Source: Rhizoctonia solani (taxonomy: Eukaryota; Basidiomycota; Agaricomycetes; Cantharellales; Ceratobasidiaceae). Taken from it: a stretch of 64,000 nucleotides of DNA. A model generated the notes under the pieces. The model had not been told where the DNA came from. It saw only the letters and a list, made by a program, of their open reading frames with translations, and did no database searches. Where the stretch lies: positions 434,001 to 498,000 of the forward strand of contig NC_057382.1 of the NCBI RefSeq assembly GCF_016906535.1, read 5' to 3'. The position numbers and the translations under genes were made by a program. Shown here piece by piece: positions 48,971-58,968 of this stretch (position 1 is its first letter; the number at the start of each line of letters is the position of its first letter).

Positions 48971-49308
48971 TGTCATGACCCAAGAGGCATGGACACAGAT
49001 ACCCTAATATTCTATTATCATTTTATCTAAATTTTACAAATTATATGGACCAGGGGATGTTCCCAACATGACCACAGGCCATGCAGGACTCCCCTGGCAG
49101 AGCAATCAACATGGAATGTGAATGGTCCCTTTGTTTAGCCTGTTAGCTTTGTCCTCTGGTTACTTAGTTACCATATGTCCTTAATTGCATTGTTCTATTG
49201 TTCTCTTAGTTACCCATACCTTTGTAGTATGTATTCCATTGTTCTCCTTTGTACTTTACAGCTCCCTTGTTCTGTATGATGTATAATGAAGGGAGAGTTC
49301 TGGCATTC
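48971..49308 (+). mobile_element. Truncated LTR of the E2 family (+ orientation)
   Basis: Begins TGTCATGACCCAAGAGGC and is nearly identical over about 340 bp to the reverse complement of the LTR at 54842-55415. It stops at CTGGCATTC, exactly where another LTR begins. No internal region is seen to its left. Apparently a solo or cut LTR into which the next element inserted. Confidence 0.8.
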
Positions 49309-49915
49309 TGTTGTAGACACACTCCATACCAGGGAATTTATTCCCATTTTCTTGAATTTAAACAAAGTTGAACGGACAACATTTTTGATCACATGACATT
49401 GGCGCTTATATCATACACTAAGCGCCAAGCCACATCCCCATCTGCGCTTACTCAGCACACATAGCCACCTCCACCTATGACGTCATCATGACACGTCAGT
49501 GACACATATGCATGAGTAAGACCAACTGCGGAGCGGGGTTCTTATTTGATACAATATTGCACATCATGTATTTGTAATTAGTCCACCCTTGTAATATATA
49601 AGGAGGCCAACCAACCATGGTAACACCCAGGTCAATTACCTCTTGTTGCATCCCTACATTGTACAAGGCCTTAGGCCAGTAACTACTTAGTCTCCACCAC
49701 CTGTACTTGTTGCCTTAAGCGGCTTTCTCATTGCAGTTACTTAGCTTGCCACCGCCCTTACGGCCTTGGCCATTGTACTTAGATAGTTAGTTATTGTAGG
49801 TAGTACTTCCGCCGCCTTACGTGGTATACTTAGTTACTTACGGCTGCAAGCGCCCGCTGCCTTGATGCCCCTTAAGGACATCTAGGACACTAGGTAATTG
49901 ACCTTAAGTTGGTTG
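49309..49915 (+). mobile_element. LTR of an E1-related element (E0)
   Basis: Starts TGTTGTAGACACACTCC at the break in the preceding LTR. It contains a candidate promoter region (ATATATAAGGAGGCC near 49596) and ends near 49915, before a leader that parallels the E1 leader. The right edge is approximate, judged only by comparison with E1. Confidence 0.6.
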
Positions 49916-50176
49916 CAAACCGTGCCCACAAAGCACACTCTACTCAGATCCAACAAACAAGAAGGTCCCCTGTACTAGCACAAGGGAAATCAGGTGATTG
50001 GACTTGCCTTTTGCTGTTAATAATCAAACCAGCGTTGGTCCCACCTAGTACCAAATTGCTACAAGGCAGACGGATTCTAATTGTCTGCATACCACTGGTC
50101 ACTGCACCCTTTGTCAGCGGAACTAGTCAGCAGATCCACCCGCTTGCAGAAAACCCGTTCCACATCATGCCTGCAC
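49916..50176 (+). mobile_element. Leader fragment of E0
   Basis: 49961-50176 is a diverged direct repeat of the region beginning at about 50777, downstream of the E1 LTR (shared: CTAGCACAAGGGAAATCA, TAATAATCAAACCAGCGTTG, TAGTACCAAATTGCTA). It is cut at 50177 by the E1 LTR, so E1 inserted into the E0 leader. Confidence 0.7.
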
Positions 50177-50737
50177 TGTTACACCCTCAAGAATTATACC
50201 ATTGGATTCGCCTATTTTTTCTATTATTTTTAGTATTTTTTACGGACTCTTTATCTTTACTTTTTCGATCACGTGATCTCGGCGCTTATTATGCCGAGAT
50301 GCCGCGCCGAGATGCCGTGCCAAGGGCGCTTAGAAGTAATCCACGCTTCTGCGCAGCCCGCAGCATGCTTCCCATTTGTCTTTTGTACTTCTTTCTCTCA
50401 CGCGCACAGACCATGTAGATAGTGCGCTTTGTCTATATACAGCAGGGAAATCAACTGGGAACACCAAGTCGATTTTACCTTGTCTCATACCATTGAGGAG
50501 GATCATCCCCAGCCAGCTAAGTAGCCGGCCCTTAGTAGTTCAGAAGCTCACCCTTTATTGCGCTCACCACACCTCCAGGGCTAAGCCCCCCTTGCCAGTA
50601 GTTTAGTCAAGTAGACAGTTACCTTACGTAACCTTAGTATAGCCTTAGATAGTAGTTGTATAGCCTTGTTTGTAGTAGTACGGCCCCAAGCGCCCAACCC
50701 ACTAGCGTGTGACCAACCTTACAGTTGGGTCACAACA
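50177..50737 (+). mobile_element. 5' LTR of gypsy element E1
   Basis: 561 bp, TGTTACACCC...GGTCACAACA, with TG...CA ends. It contains an E-box palindrome ATCACGTGAT beside GGCGCTTATTATG at 50268-50294. It is followed by a 520-bp leader (50738-51257) and the gag gene. The 3' LTR is missing because the element is truncated at 54841. Confidence 0.75.
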
Positions 50738-51257
50738 TTGTAAAATCAACTTTCTGTAGGCTTTGATTGACACCAAGAGGACCTCCAGTACTAGCACGAG
50801 GGAAATCACGTGAACGGACTCGCCTTTTGCTATTAATAATCAAACTAGCGTTGGTCCCATGTAGTACCAAATTGCTATAAGGCTGACAGGCTCTGATTGC
50901 CCGCATACCACGAGTTTTGCCAGAACTCTGCAAGTAGCGCTCCTAGACAGCTGAAACACCCGCTTGCAAAAAACCCGCACATATCACAATTGCCAGATCT
51001 GCTGATTTGCTGTAGGGATTGTTCAACGCTAGGTGCTTGACGCAAGGAGTTAGCAAATAACATCTTGCGCAAAAACCGCTCATAAGTCCTGTATCAGGCA
51101 CCCATTCCCCCCACGCCGTTTCATTATTCCATCCACACGCTCTGGCGTCCCTCACCCCTACTCCCGTCCTTCTAGTCGCTCCTCCCGTCGTTCTGTTCCA
51201 GCCCACTCCCAACCACCCTCTTGCAGCACATCTCCCGCTCCGCAAGACCTGCCCAGA

Positions 51258-52445
51258 ATGAAACTGGAGCCGACCACTGCCGCTCTCCTTGAGGCTATCC
51301 TTGCCCTCACAAACCAAGTTGGGTCCTTGCAAGCCCAAATTTCATCTCAAGGCCAACAGCTTGCGGAGCTTAAAGCCATATGCAAGGAATCTGCCAACCT
51401 CCTTGGCAACAAGGACCAAGGGAAACAAACCCAGCCTGGCCCATCGACTGGGCCTACCACCCCTCCAACCCACACAGGAGGGGAAACCAACACTCCAGGT
51501 ACGGTTAGGCCTGGACTCAAGGCCCCATTTAGGCCATCAAGAGGCACAGGGTTTGACTCTGAGGAAGAAGAGGAGCCAAGAAGAACCCCCAAGAAGGAGC
51601 CTATGGGAACGCCTAAACGCTCCCTCAGCTCCCTCACCCCCTTTGATTCCGGGTCCTCAGTAAAACGGCCCAAAATGGAATTACCCAATCCCTACAAGGG
51701 GGACACTAGGGGAAGGAAGGCCACTCAATGGCTTGATTGGATGATGCTCTGGGTTGCCCTTCATAGGGACCAATTTGACAAAGAAGAGCAGATGGTTGTG
51801 TGGATACTATACCACATGACAGACAAGGCAGCCGATTGGGCACTTCCCCTCATAGGGGCAATCATCAAGGGCAAGGGTAACCCGCCAACCACCATCCCGG
51901 CCTTAACGGCCAAATTCAAAGAAGCCTTTGCAGATCCAGACGCAAAGCGGGCGGCCGCCAGGAAAATTGCTGCGCTTACTCAGACCACCACCACGTCTGA
52001 GTACGTCACCAAGTTCCGCAATCTTATGGCAGAACTTGACTGGAATGAAGAGGCGTACATTGCCCAATTCACACGCAGCCTTCACTGGAAGGTTAAAGAA
52101 CTCCTGTCCACCAATGACAATATCCCCAACAAACTGGAGGCTATATTTGCCGCCTCCATCAAGATTGACAACACCTGTTGGGAGAACAAGGAGAACCGGC
52201 CAAAAAAGGCACCCACTAAGTCCCTGGTCACAGCGGCCTCCACCTCCACCACTACCACTCAACGGGTCCGCCTATCGGAAGACCCTAATTACGTTACCCC
52301 AGAGGAAAGGGACCGTCGCCGCGCGTCAGGCCTTTGTGTCAAGTGCAGTCAAAAAGGGCATGGCATCAAACAGTGCCCTAACGGCTGGAAAGCAACTATC
52401 AAAGAGGTTGCCAAGATAGCTGAGGAGGAATTGGGAAAAGAATAA
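51258..52445 (+). CDS. Gag-like protein of E1
   Basis: 395 aa, single exon. N-terminal coiled-coil-like stretch (EAILALTNQVGSLQAQISSQ), a Pro/Gly/Thr-rich segment, then a retrotransposon-gag core (GRKATQWLDWMMLWVALHRD, FKEAFADPDAKRAAARKIAA). Near the C-terminus is a CCHC zinc knuckle, CVKCSQKGHGIKQCP, spacing C-x2-C-x4-H-x4-C. It forms the capsid-like particle and binds element RNA. The pol frame starts 32 nt after the gag stop in a different frame. Confidence 0.88.
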   Translation: MKLEPTTAALLEAILALTNQVGSLQAQISSQGQQLAELKAICKESANLLGNKDQGKQTQPGPSTGPTTPPTHTGGETNTPGTVRPGLKAPFRPSRGTGFDSEEEEEPRRTPKKEPMGTPKRSLSSLTPFDSGSSVKRPKMELPNPYKGDTRGRKATQWLDWMMLWVALHRDQFDKEEQMVVWILYHMTDKAADWALPLIGAIIKGKGNPPTTIPALTAKFKEAFADPDAKRAAARKIAALTQTTTTSEYVTKFRNLMAELDWNEEAYIAQFTRSLHWKVKELLSTNDNIPNKLEAIFAASIKIDNTCWENKENRPKKAPTKSLVTAASTSTTTTQRVRLSEDPNYVTPEERDRRRASGLCVKCSQKGHGIKQCPNGWKATIKEVAKIAEEELGKE

Positions 52446-52477
52446 AGTCAAGGACTGCTGCCAAGCCCCCAACCAAA

Positions 52478-54907
52478 ATGGACAATTTAGATAGTGTTGA
52501 ATTTGTATCTCTTGCTCTAGATTCAAATAAGAAACCCTTGTTATTTATTGATCTATACGTCCAAAAATTCCTGGCAGAACCCCTCAAAACCCTCATTGAC
52601 TCAGGAGCCACTTTGAACTTTATCTCCCCTTTGATTGTGGAAAAATATAAAATTCCAAAAACCCAACTCAAAAATCCACAAGTTGTGAGAATGTTAGATG
52701 GTACTATCTCTCAGACTGGTTGCATTTGGCACCAGGTTCACCTCACCGTCTTGGCCAATGGCCACACCCACTCCATCCCATTTCTTGTTTGCCCCATTGG
52801 CAACACCCCGGCAATTCTAGGCATGACATGGTTAACGGCAGAGGCTCCTCTTATTGATTGGCAACAGGGACTAGTCACATTCCCTGAACAAGTTCAAATT
52901 GCCTCCGAGGAAGAAGCAGACTCAGACCCTTTAGCAGACCTACCCCCTCAGTACCATGAGTTTGCTAAGGTTTTTGGCAAAGAAGAATTTAAGGTCCTCC
53001 CTCCACATAGGGAGTATGACATCTCTATAGACCTTGTCCCGGATGCCAAACTGTCTCCTGGCCCCATATACGGCATGACCAATGCAGAATCAAAGGCGCT
53101 AAAACAACATATTGATGAGGAATTAGCAACGGGCAAGATCCGCCCTAGTACTTCCTCAGCAGGCGCCCCGGTCATGTTTGTAAAAAAGGCTGATGGATCT
53201 CTCTGGCTAGTTGTTGATTACAGGAAGTTGAATGACGTAACCCACAAAAATGTCTACCCCCTTCCAAGACAGGACAACCTCATGGCCAAATTACGGCACG
53301 CCAAAATTTTCACAAAGCTTGACTTGCGCTGGGGTTACAATAACGTGCAAATTAAAGAAGGTGATGAATGGAAAACGGCTTTCAGAACCAAGTATGGGTT
53401 ATTTGAATACTTAGTAATGCCCTTTGGCCTCACCAACGCCCCAGCCGCTTTCCAACACTTTATGAACAACTTGTTCCGCAACCTTATTGACGTCACTGTT
53501 GTCATCTACCTGGACAATATCCTGATCTTCTCCAAGAATCCCAAGGACCACCCAACCCATGTCAGAGAGGTCCTAGCCTGGCTAATGAAGAACCAACTGT
53601 TTTGTAAACTATCCAAGTGCCACTTCCACGTCACCACAGTGGATTACTTAGGTATTGTTATTTCACCAGCAGGTTTCTCCATGGATCAGAAGAAAATTGA
53701 GGCTGTCACCACCTGGCCCATGCCCAGAACTGTCAAACAGGTCCAAGCCTTCCTAGGTTTTGTTAATTACCTCCGCCGTTTCATTCCTAATTTCAGTTCT
53801 GTTGCACGCCCTTTGCACAACCTTACAAGGAAAGAAAACCCCTGGACATGGGGTACCCTAGAAGAAGCAGCATTCCAGGAATTGAAATCCCTTGTCACCC
53901 AGTCACTGGTCTTGGTACACTCCAATCCTGAACTTCCTTACTACCTGGAAACAGATGCATCCGGAGTAGCTATGGGAGCAATTCTTAGCCAAAGAGGGGA
54001 AGACAACCGCTTACACCCGGTGGCCTACATGTCAAAATCTTTTTCCGGCGCCAAAGCTAATTATGACACTCACAATAAGGAGCTCCTGGCCATAATCAAG
54101 GCATTAGAAGAATGGCGGATCTTCCTAGAAGCAACGGACAGACCAATCCAGGTTTTCACAGACCATAGGAACCTGGAATATTGGATGCAGGCACGGACGT
54201 TTAACAGAAGGCACGCGCGTTGGCAAATCTTCCTGAGCAACTTCAACTTTGAGATACATTATTGCCCAGGAAAACAGTCAGGCAAACCAGACGCCCTATC
54301 CAGGAGATCAGATTATGTTGACAACCCCCCAGAACCAGAAGTCATGCTCCCAGCAGAGGTCTTTGCCAATACCTTGGAAGAAGAAATGGAAGTCATCTCA
54401 GAAGTTTGGAATAAACTAAGAGAGGACCCTTCCTTGGAACCCATTATCCAATTCCTAACCAAGGATGCAGAGAGCGCCCCGCCCTCAATCAGGAAAGCGT
54501 ATAAGGACTACGATTGGGAAGAAGATCTCCTGTGGTACCAAGGAAAATTAGTCATCCCAGATGCGGAGAACTTGAAGAAACGACTACTACGGGAATTTCA
54601 TGACTCCCCGCTAGCAGGCCACCCTGGCCAACAAAGAACCTTAGAGCTATTGAGCTGCAACTACTGGTGGCCAGGAATGAAGTCATCCGCTAAGGAATGG
54701 GTAGAATGTTGCCCCACCTGCCAAGCCAATCAACGCGCTCACAATCCAGTGATAGCTTTGAAGCCCTTAGAGGTTCCCCCCTTTCCGTTCCATACCATCT
54801 CCTATGATTTTATCACGGGTTTCCCCAAGTCAGAAGGATATTGTCAGAGTCTGACTAATGAAGAATGGGATAGATGCCTAAAGAGGCAGTGCTGGCTTTG
54901 GGGATAA
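52478..54907 (+). CDS. Truncated Pol of E1 (protease, RT, RNase H, integrase zinc domain)
   Basis: 809 codons; the last 22 or so (after residue about 788) come from the abutting E2 LTR and are not genuine. Domains: aspartic protease at residues about 35-50 with LIDSGATLNFIS; reverse transcriptase with LVVDYRKLND, LDLRWGYNN and VMPFGLTNAPAAFQ; RNase H with ETDASGVAMG, NKELLAI and FTDHRNLEYW; integrase HHCC zinc domain (SPLAGHPGQQRT, CCPTCQAN). The RT motif at residues 344-347 is YLDN, not YLDD: codon AAT at 53516-53518 replaces a catalytic Asp. The DDE integrase core and chromodomain are absent. Confidence 0.88.
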   Translation: MDNLDSVEFVSLALDSNKKPLLFIDLYVQKFLAEPLKTLIDSGATLNFISPLIVEKYKIPKTQLKNPQVVRMLDGTISQTGCIWHQVHLTVLANGHTHSIPFLVCPIGNTPAILGMTWLTAEAPLIDWQQGLVTFPEQVQIASEEEADSDPLADLPPQYHEFAKVFGKEEFKVLPPHREYDISIDLVPDAKLSPGPIYGMTNAESKALKQHIDEELATGKIRPSTSSAGAPVMFVKKADGSLWLVVDYRKLNDVTHKNVYPLPRQDNLMAKLRHAKIFTKLDLRWGYNNVQIKEGDEWKTAFRTKYGLFEYLVMPFGLTNAPAAFQHFMNNLFRNLIDVTVVIYLDNILIFSKNPKDHPTHVREVLAWLMKNQLFCKLSKCHFHVTTVDYLGIVISPAGFSMDQKKIEAVTTWPMPRTVKQVQAFLGFVNYLRRFIPNFSSVARPLHNLTRKENPWTWGTLEEAAFQELKSLVTQSLVLVHSNPELPYYLETDASGVAMGAILSQRGEDNRLHPVAYMSKSFSGAKANYDTHNKELLAIIKALEEWRIFLEATDRPIQVFTDHRNLEYWMQARTFNRRHARWQIFLSNFNFEIHYCPGKQSGKPDALSRRSDYVDNPPEPEVMLPAEVFANTLEEEMEVISEVWNKLREDPSLEPIIQFLTKDAESAPPSIRKAYKDYDWEEDLLWYQGKLVIPDAENLKKRLLREFHDSPLAGHPGQQRTLELLSCNYWWPGMKSSAKEWVECCPTCQANQRAHNPVIALKPLEVPPFPFHTISYDFITGFPKSEGYCQSLTNEEWDRCLKRQCWLWG

Positions 54908-55415
54908 GCAGAAGACTGCAACCAACACTTTAGATAGAGAGATTACTTGCCAAATATGGCACAAGACCCCTTAGAATAGAGCAGGAGAGTGGGGAGGGTA
55001 GTCAGTAGATTGACAGGAGGTCAAGTTCTGGTCTGAATGCCAGAACTCTCCCTTCATTATATACATCATACAGAACAAGGGAACTGTAAAGTACAAAGGA
55101 GAACAATGGAAGACATACTACAAAGGTATGGGTAACTAAGAGAACAATAGAAGACATACTACAAAGGTATGGGTAACTAAGAGAACAATAGAACAATGCA
55201 ACTAAGGACATATGGTAACTAAGTAACCAGAGGACAAAGCTAACAGGCTAAACAAAGGGACCATTCACATTCCATGTTGATTGCTCTGCCAGGGGAGTCC
55301 TGCATGGCCTGTGGTCATGTTGGGAACATCCCCTGGTCCATATAATTCGTAAAATTTAGATAAAATGATAATAGAATATTAGGGTATCTGTGTCCATGCC
55401 TCTTGGGTCATGACA
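54842..55415 (-). mobile_element. 3' LTR of chromovirus E2
   Basis: 574 bp on the - strand from TGTCATGACCC (55415) to TCAGACTCTGACA (54842). A polypurine tract GAAGGGGGGGAAG lies immediately upstream in element orientation (55416-55428), marking it as the 3' LTR of the pol gene that ends at 55427. Contains a perfect 41-bp tandem duplication at about 55109-55190 that is single in the truncated relative at 48971-49308. Confidence 0.88.
55109..55190 (-). repeat. 41-bp tandem duplication within the E2 LTR
   Basis: Two adjacent copies of a 41-bp unit starting GAAGACATACTACAAAGG, first at 55109 and second at 55150. The homologous LTR piece at 48971 has one copy. Confidence 0.85.
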
Positions 55416-55426
55416 CTTCCCCCCCT

Positions 55427-58400
55427 TCAAGGCCCAGGTGCATCTGGGTGTAGCTGGTGGAATTTGGCAACCTGTTTTGGTGCATTGGCCAAGTGACTTT
55501 TGGGTTCCCAGGTGTTCTCTTCTGGTCCATACCCTTTCCACTTGACATAGTACCACAGGTTCCTTCCTTGCTTCCTGGAATCCAAGATCTTCTCCACCAC
55601 ATATTCTTCTTCTCCTGTTTGGGTAATTACAGGAGGCAAAGGTTTGGGTTTGCGCTGGAATTCATCAAAGGGTTCCTTGTGGAGTAGAGCTGTGTGGAAT
55701 ACTGGATGGATCTTCATAGATTTTGGAAGTTCCAACTTGTAGCTCTCTTTGCCAATCTTCTCCAAGACTTTGTATGGTCCCAACCTCTTGTGCTCAAGTT
55801 TGTGGGAAGGCCTTGAAGTTTTGATATTGCTGCTGTCTAAGAAGACCCTATCACCAGGTTCAAGCTTGATTGCTGCCTTGTGCTTGTTATTATAGTAGAA
55901 GGCTTGCTTGTTCTGGGCCATGGTTAATGCAGCTTTGGCTTCCTCCAGGTTTCTCTTCAAGAACTCAGCCAGTTCATCTGCTTGAGGGACTTGGGTAACA
56001 GTAATATCCCCAACAGTGAAATCTGGATTGTACCCATAACAGAGGTAAAAAGGAGAGTGTTTGGACCCAGCATGAACCCCATTGTTATATGCAAATTCTG
56101 CCAAGGGAAGGAGAGCAACCCAGTCATCTTGCCTATGGCTAAGATAGTGCCTTAGGAAGATTTCAACAAACTGGTTTAACCTCTCACTTTGCCCATCCAC
56201 TTGGGGTCTGTAGGCTGTTGAGAAGTGTGGCTCTATCCCCAAACGCTTGTATACTTGGCGCAGGAATTTGGCATTGAATTGAGGCCCACAATCTGAGATG
56301 GTTTTTCTGGGCAGCCCATGGAGTTTCCATATGAAGTTTACAAAGAGATTTGCAACATCAACAGCAGTGGCTTTAGAGGTGGTAGGAATGAAATGGACCA
56401 TCTTGGATAGTCTATCCACCACTGTGAGTATTGCATCATATCCCTCTGAAATAGGAAGGCCAACAATCAGGTCATATGTAATTTCCTCCCAAGGCTTTCT
56501 GGGTAGATCAATAGGTTGGAGTAACCCCATCTTTGCCTGGTTGGAATGTTTACTTCTAATGCATGAGTCACATGCCTGAATGTATTTGGCCACAGATTGC
56601 TTCATCCCAGACCAATAATAATGGCGAGACAGCAACTCCATGGTTCTCCACTGTCCTGGATGGCCTGTGGAAGGATTATCATGCCTGCTTTCAAGGACAA
56701 GGCGCCTGATTTCTGGTTCATTGGGTACATAAATGCACTGGTGGTAGTAGAGCAACCCATTATCCAGAGACCAGCCTTTAACAGGAATGTTTTCCTCCAA
56801 GGACTTCAGGATTTTGGCAACAGTTTTGTCATCAGGCAGTGCATCTCTGATAAGGTCATTGAGGTCACTGTCTGTGAGAATTGAAGATATAAAAAGCTCT
56901 GGTGCAATAAGTGCAGGGGCTTCACCCCCCCCTTTAGCCTCCCCTTTCAGGTCTTCTCTCCTGGAAAGGATATCAGCTTTTTTGTTTTGGGAGCCAGGCC
57001 TGTAAACAATTCTGTAGTTATAGTCTGCCAAAAATCCCATCCATCTAGCCTGACGCCTGTTAAGTTCCCTCTTTGTTTGGAAATATTCCAGGTTTTTGTG
57101 ATCTGTGAGGACTTTGACAGGGATTTCAGAGCCTTCCAAAAGGTGTCTCCATTCCTTCAATGCTCTAATCACTGCAAGCAACTCTTTGTCATAGATGTCA
57201 TAGTTGCATTCTGCAGGTGATAGGCTCTTTGAAAGGAAGGCCACAGGATGGAGTTTGTCATCTCCACCTTTTTGGCTAAGGATTGCACCAGTTGCATAAT
57301 CTGATGCATCACACTCAAGGAAGAACTCTTTTGAAACATCAGGCTGAATGAGGACAGGGGATTCAATCAGAGCTCTTTTTAGGTTGTCAAAAGACTCCTG
57401 CTGTTCAGCACCCCACTTCCAAGGGTTCTCCTTGCGCAACAGTTGGTAGAGTGGATATGCAAGCTTGGAGAAGTTCATAATGAACCGCCTGTAGAAGTTG
57501 ACAAAACCTAAGAACTCTTGAACCCCTTTAACTGTCTGGGGTGTTGCCCAATCAACAGCTTTGGAAATTTTTTCAGGGTCTGCACATACCCCTTCCCCAT
57601 TGGCTATGATTCCCAAGTAGTGTACTTGATCCTGGAAGAACCTGCATTTCTCAAGCTGACAGTACAACTTGTGCTTCTGTAGCCTTTTGAGAACTTCCCT
57701 GACATGGGTAACATGTTCTTCTCTGGATTTGGAGAAAATAAGGATATCATCCAAGTACACTATCACATAGACATCTAAGATGTCCCTCAGGATATCATTC
57801 ATGAAATGCTGGAAGGTAGCTGGGGCATTGCACAGCCCAAAGGGCATAACCAGGTATTCAAAAAGGCCATATTTAGTCTTGAATGCTGTTTTCCATTCAT
57901 CTCCTTCCTTAATTCTGACAAGGTTATATCCAGATTTAAGGTCCAGAGCAGTAAAGCACTTTGCACCCCTTAACTTCTCAATGAGATTGGAAATCAAAGG
58001 AAGGGGGTAAGAGTTCTTGACTGTGTTGGCATTCAGTGCACGATAGTCAATGCACATCCTCCTTTTGCCATTCTTTTTGGGAACAAAGATCACAGGAGAG
58101 CTGTAATGGGATTTTGAGGGCCTGATAAGGCCTTGGTCCAGCTGTTCCTTTAGGATCCTCTTGAGTTCCTCATCATCAGAAGGTCTAAGGGGATAGACAG
58201 GTCCTTTAACCTGTTTGGTTTGATCTTGGAGGACTATCTCCAAGTCATAGGAGCGATGAGGAGGCAACTCTGTCACCTTGTCCTCAGAAAATACCTCTGC
58301 ATAGTCACAGAGTTCCTCTGGGATGCCTTCAAGTGAATGATTCACAGCACCTCCAGGGTCCCTAGGGATACTTTCAAGAGCCTCATAAGGAGCCTCAGCA

Positions 58401-58966
58401 CCTCCTAGGTCTTCTGGTACACTTTCAAGGTGGTTGGCAGTCCCACCAGTGTTTCCCAGGATAATATGAGAAGAAGAAGAAAAACAAGTTGTACTACAGT
58501 ATACAGAGTTAAACATTACACGCTTGGTAGTCCATTCTATAGTAGGGTTGTGTAACTTGAGCCAAGACATTCCTAAAACAATTGAGTGTCTACCTATGTC
58601 TGCTACATTACATTTCAGAACCTCTTTATGGCTACCTATAAAAAATTCAAAAGTACATTCAAACTCAACCAAACCAGAGCTGATATCACAACCATCAATG
58701 ACCTTTAATGACCTAGGAATTGACTTCCTGACCAAGGGTATATGATATTGGTCAATAAGATTTTTATGGATGAAACAGGATGAAGCTCCTGAGTCAATCA
58801 TAGCCCACCCATAGAATGGTTTCATCTGGGTGGTGCTTTTTTTGTTGGGGGCACTAATACTTGGAAATGCAGAATAGTAAATATTGAGTGGAGAGATGTT
58901 ATTTACAGAAAATATTTCTAAATTGTCCAAGTTTTTAATTCCCTCTGAGACATGGTGCCTTTTCAT
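55427..58966 (-). CDS. Pol polyprotein of chromovirus E2, apparently intact
   Basis: 1179 aa, one exon. Domains in order: aspartic protease (IDSGASSCFIH, residue about 57); a spacer (about 175-220) with three loose repeats of a LESxPxDxGGA-like unit; reverse transcriptase with CIDYRALNANT, LDLKSGYNLV (341) and intact YLDDILIFS (404); RNase H (ECDASDYATGA, DKELLAVIRAL, TDHKNLEYF); integrase HHCC zinc domain (HPGQWRT, CDSCIRSK); DDE core with D in YDLIVG, D in ISDCGPQFNA and E in GQSERLNQF; a C-terminal chromodomain (YYVKWKGYGPEENTWEP). The family position is therefore chromovirus (Metaviridae). The stop codon overlaps the start of the polypurine tract. No internal stop or frameshift is seen, so the element could be recently active. 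Confidence 0.93.
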   Translation of the reverse strand: MKRHHVSEGIKNLDNLEIFSVNNISPLNIYYSAFPSISAPNKKSTTQMKPFYGWAMIDSGASSCFIHKNLIDQYHIPLVRKSIPRSLKVIDGCDISSGLVEFECTFEFFIGSHKEVLKCNVADIGRHSIVLGMSWLKLHNPTIEWTTKRVMFNSVYCSTTCFSSSSHIILGNTGGTANHLESVPEDLGGAEAPYEALESIPRDPGGAVNHSLEGIPEELCDYAEVFSEDKVTELPPHRSYDLEIVLQDQTKQVKGPVYPLRPSDDEELKRILKEQLDQGLIRPSKSHYSSPVIFVPKKNGKRRMCIDYRALNANTVKNSYPLPLISNLIEKLRGAKCFTALDLKSGYNLVRIKEGDEWKTAFKTKYGLFEYLVMPFGLCNAPATFQHFMNDILRDILDVYVIVYLDDILIFSKSREEHVTHVREVLKRLQKHKLYCQLEKCRFFQDQVHYLGIIANGEGVCADPEKISKAVDWATPQTVKGVQEFLGFVNFYRRFIMNFSKLAYPLYQLLRKENPWKWGAEQQESFDNLKRALIESPVLIQPDVSKEFFLECDASDYATGAILSQKGGDDKLHPVAFLSKSLSPAECNYDIYDKELLAVIRALKEWRHLLEGSEIPVKVLTDHKNLEYFQTKRELNRRQARWMGFLADYNYRIVYRPGSQNKKADILSRREDLKGEAKGGGEAPALIAPELFISSILTDSDLNDLIRDALPDDKTVAKILKSLEENIPVKGWSLDNGLLYYHQCIYVPNEPEIRRLVLESRHDNPSTGHPGQWRTMELLSRHYYWSGMKQSVAKYIQACDSCIRSKHSNQAKMGLLQPIDLPRKPWEEITYDLIVGLPISEGYDAILTVVDRLSKMVHFIPTTSKATAVDVANLFVNFIWKLHGLPRKTISDCGPQFNAKFLRQVYKRLGIEPHFSTAYRPQVDGQSERLNQFVEIFLRHYLSHRQDDWVALLPLAEFAYNNGVHAGSKHSPFYLCYGYNPDFTVGDITVTQVPQADELAEFLKRNLEEAKAALTMAQNKQAFYYNNKHKAAIKLEPGDRVFLDSSNIKTSRPSHKLEHKRLGPYKVLEKIGKESYKLELPKSMKIHPVFHTALLHKEPFDEFQRKPKPLPPVITQTGEEEYVVEKILDSRKQGRNLWYYVKWKGYGPEENTWEPKSHLANAPKQVAKFHQLHPDAPGP

Positions 58967-58968
58967 GT

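Larger units (their letters stand above)
50177..54841 (+). mobile_element. Ty3/gypsy retrotransposon E1, 3'-truncated
   Basis: Order LTR, leader, gag, protease-RT-RNaseH, integrase start. The homologous sequence ends abruptly after the codons for SEGY at 54841, where the inverted LTR of E2 begins. It lacks the integrase core and the 3' LTR, and its RT motif is altered, so it cannot be autonomous. Confidence 0.85.

Noticed and set aside
54842..54907. Last residues of the E1 pol frame as genuine integrase sequence
   Set aside because: They are translated from the inverted E2 LTR that begins at 54842.
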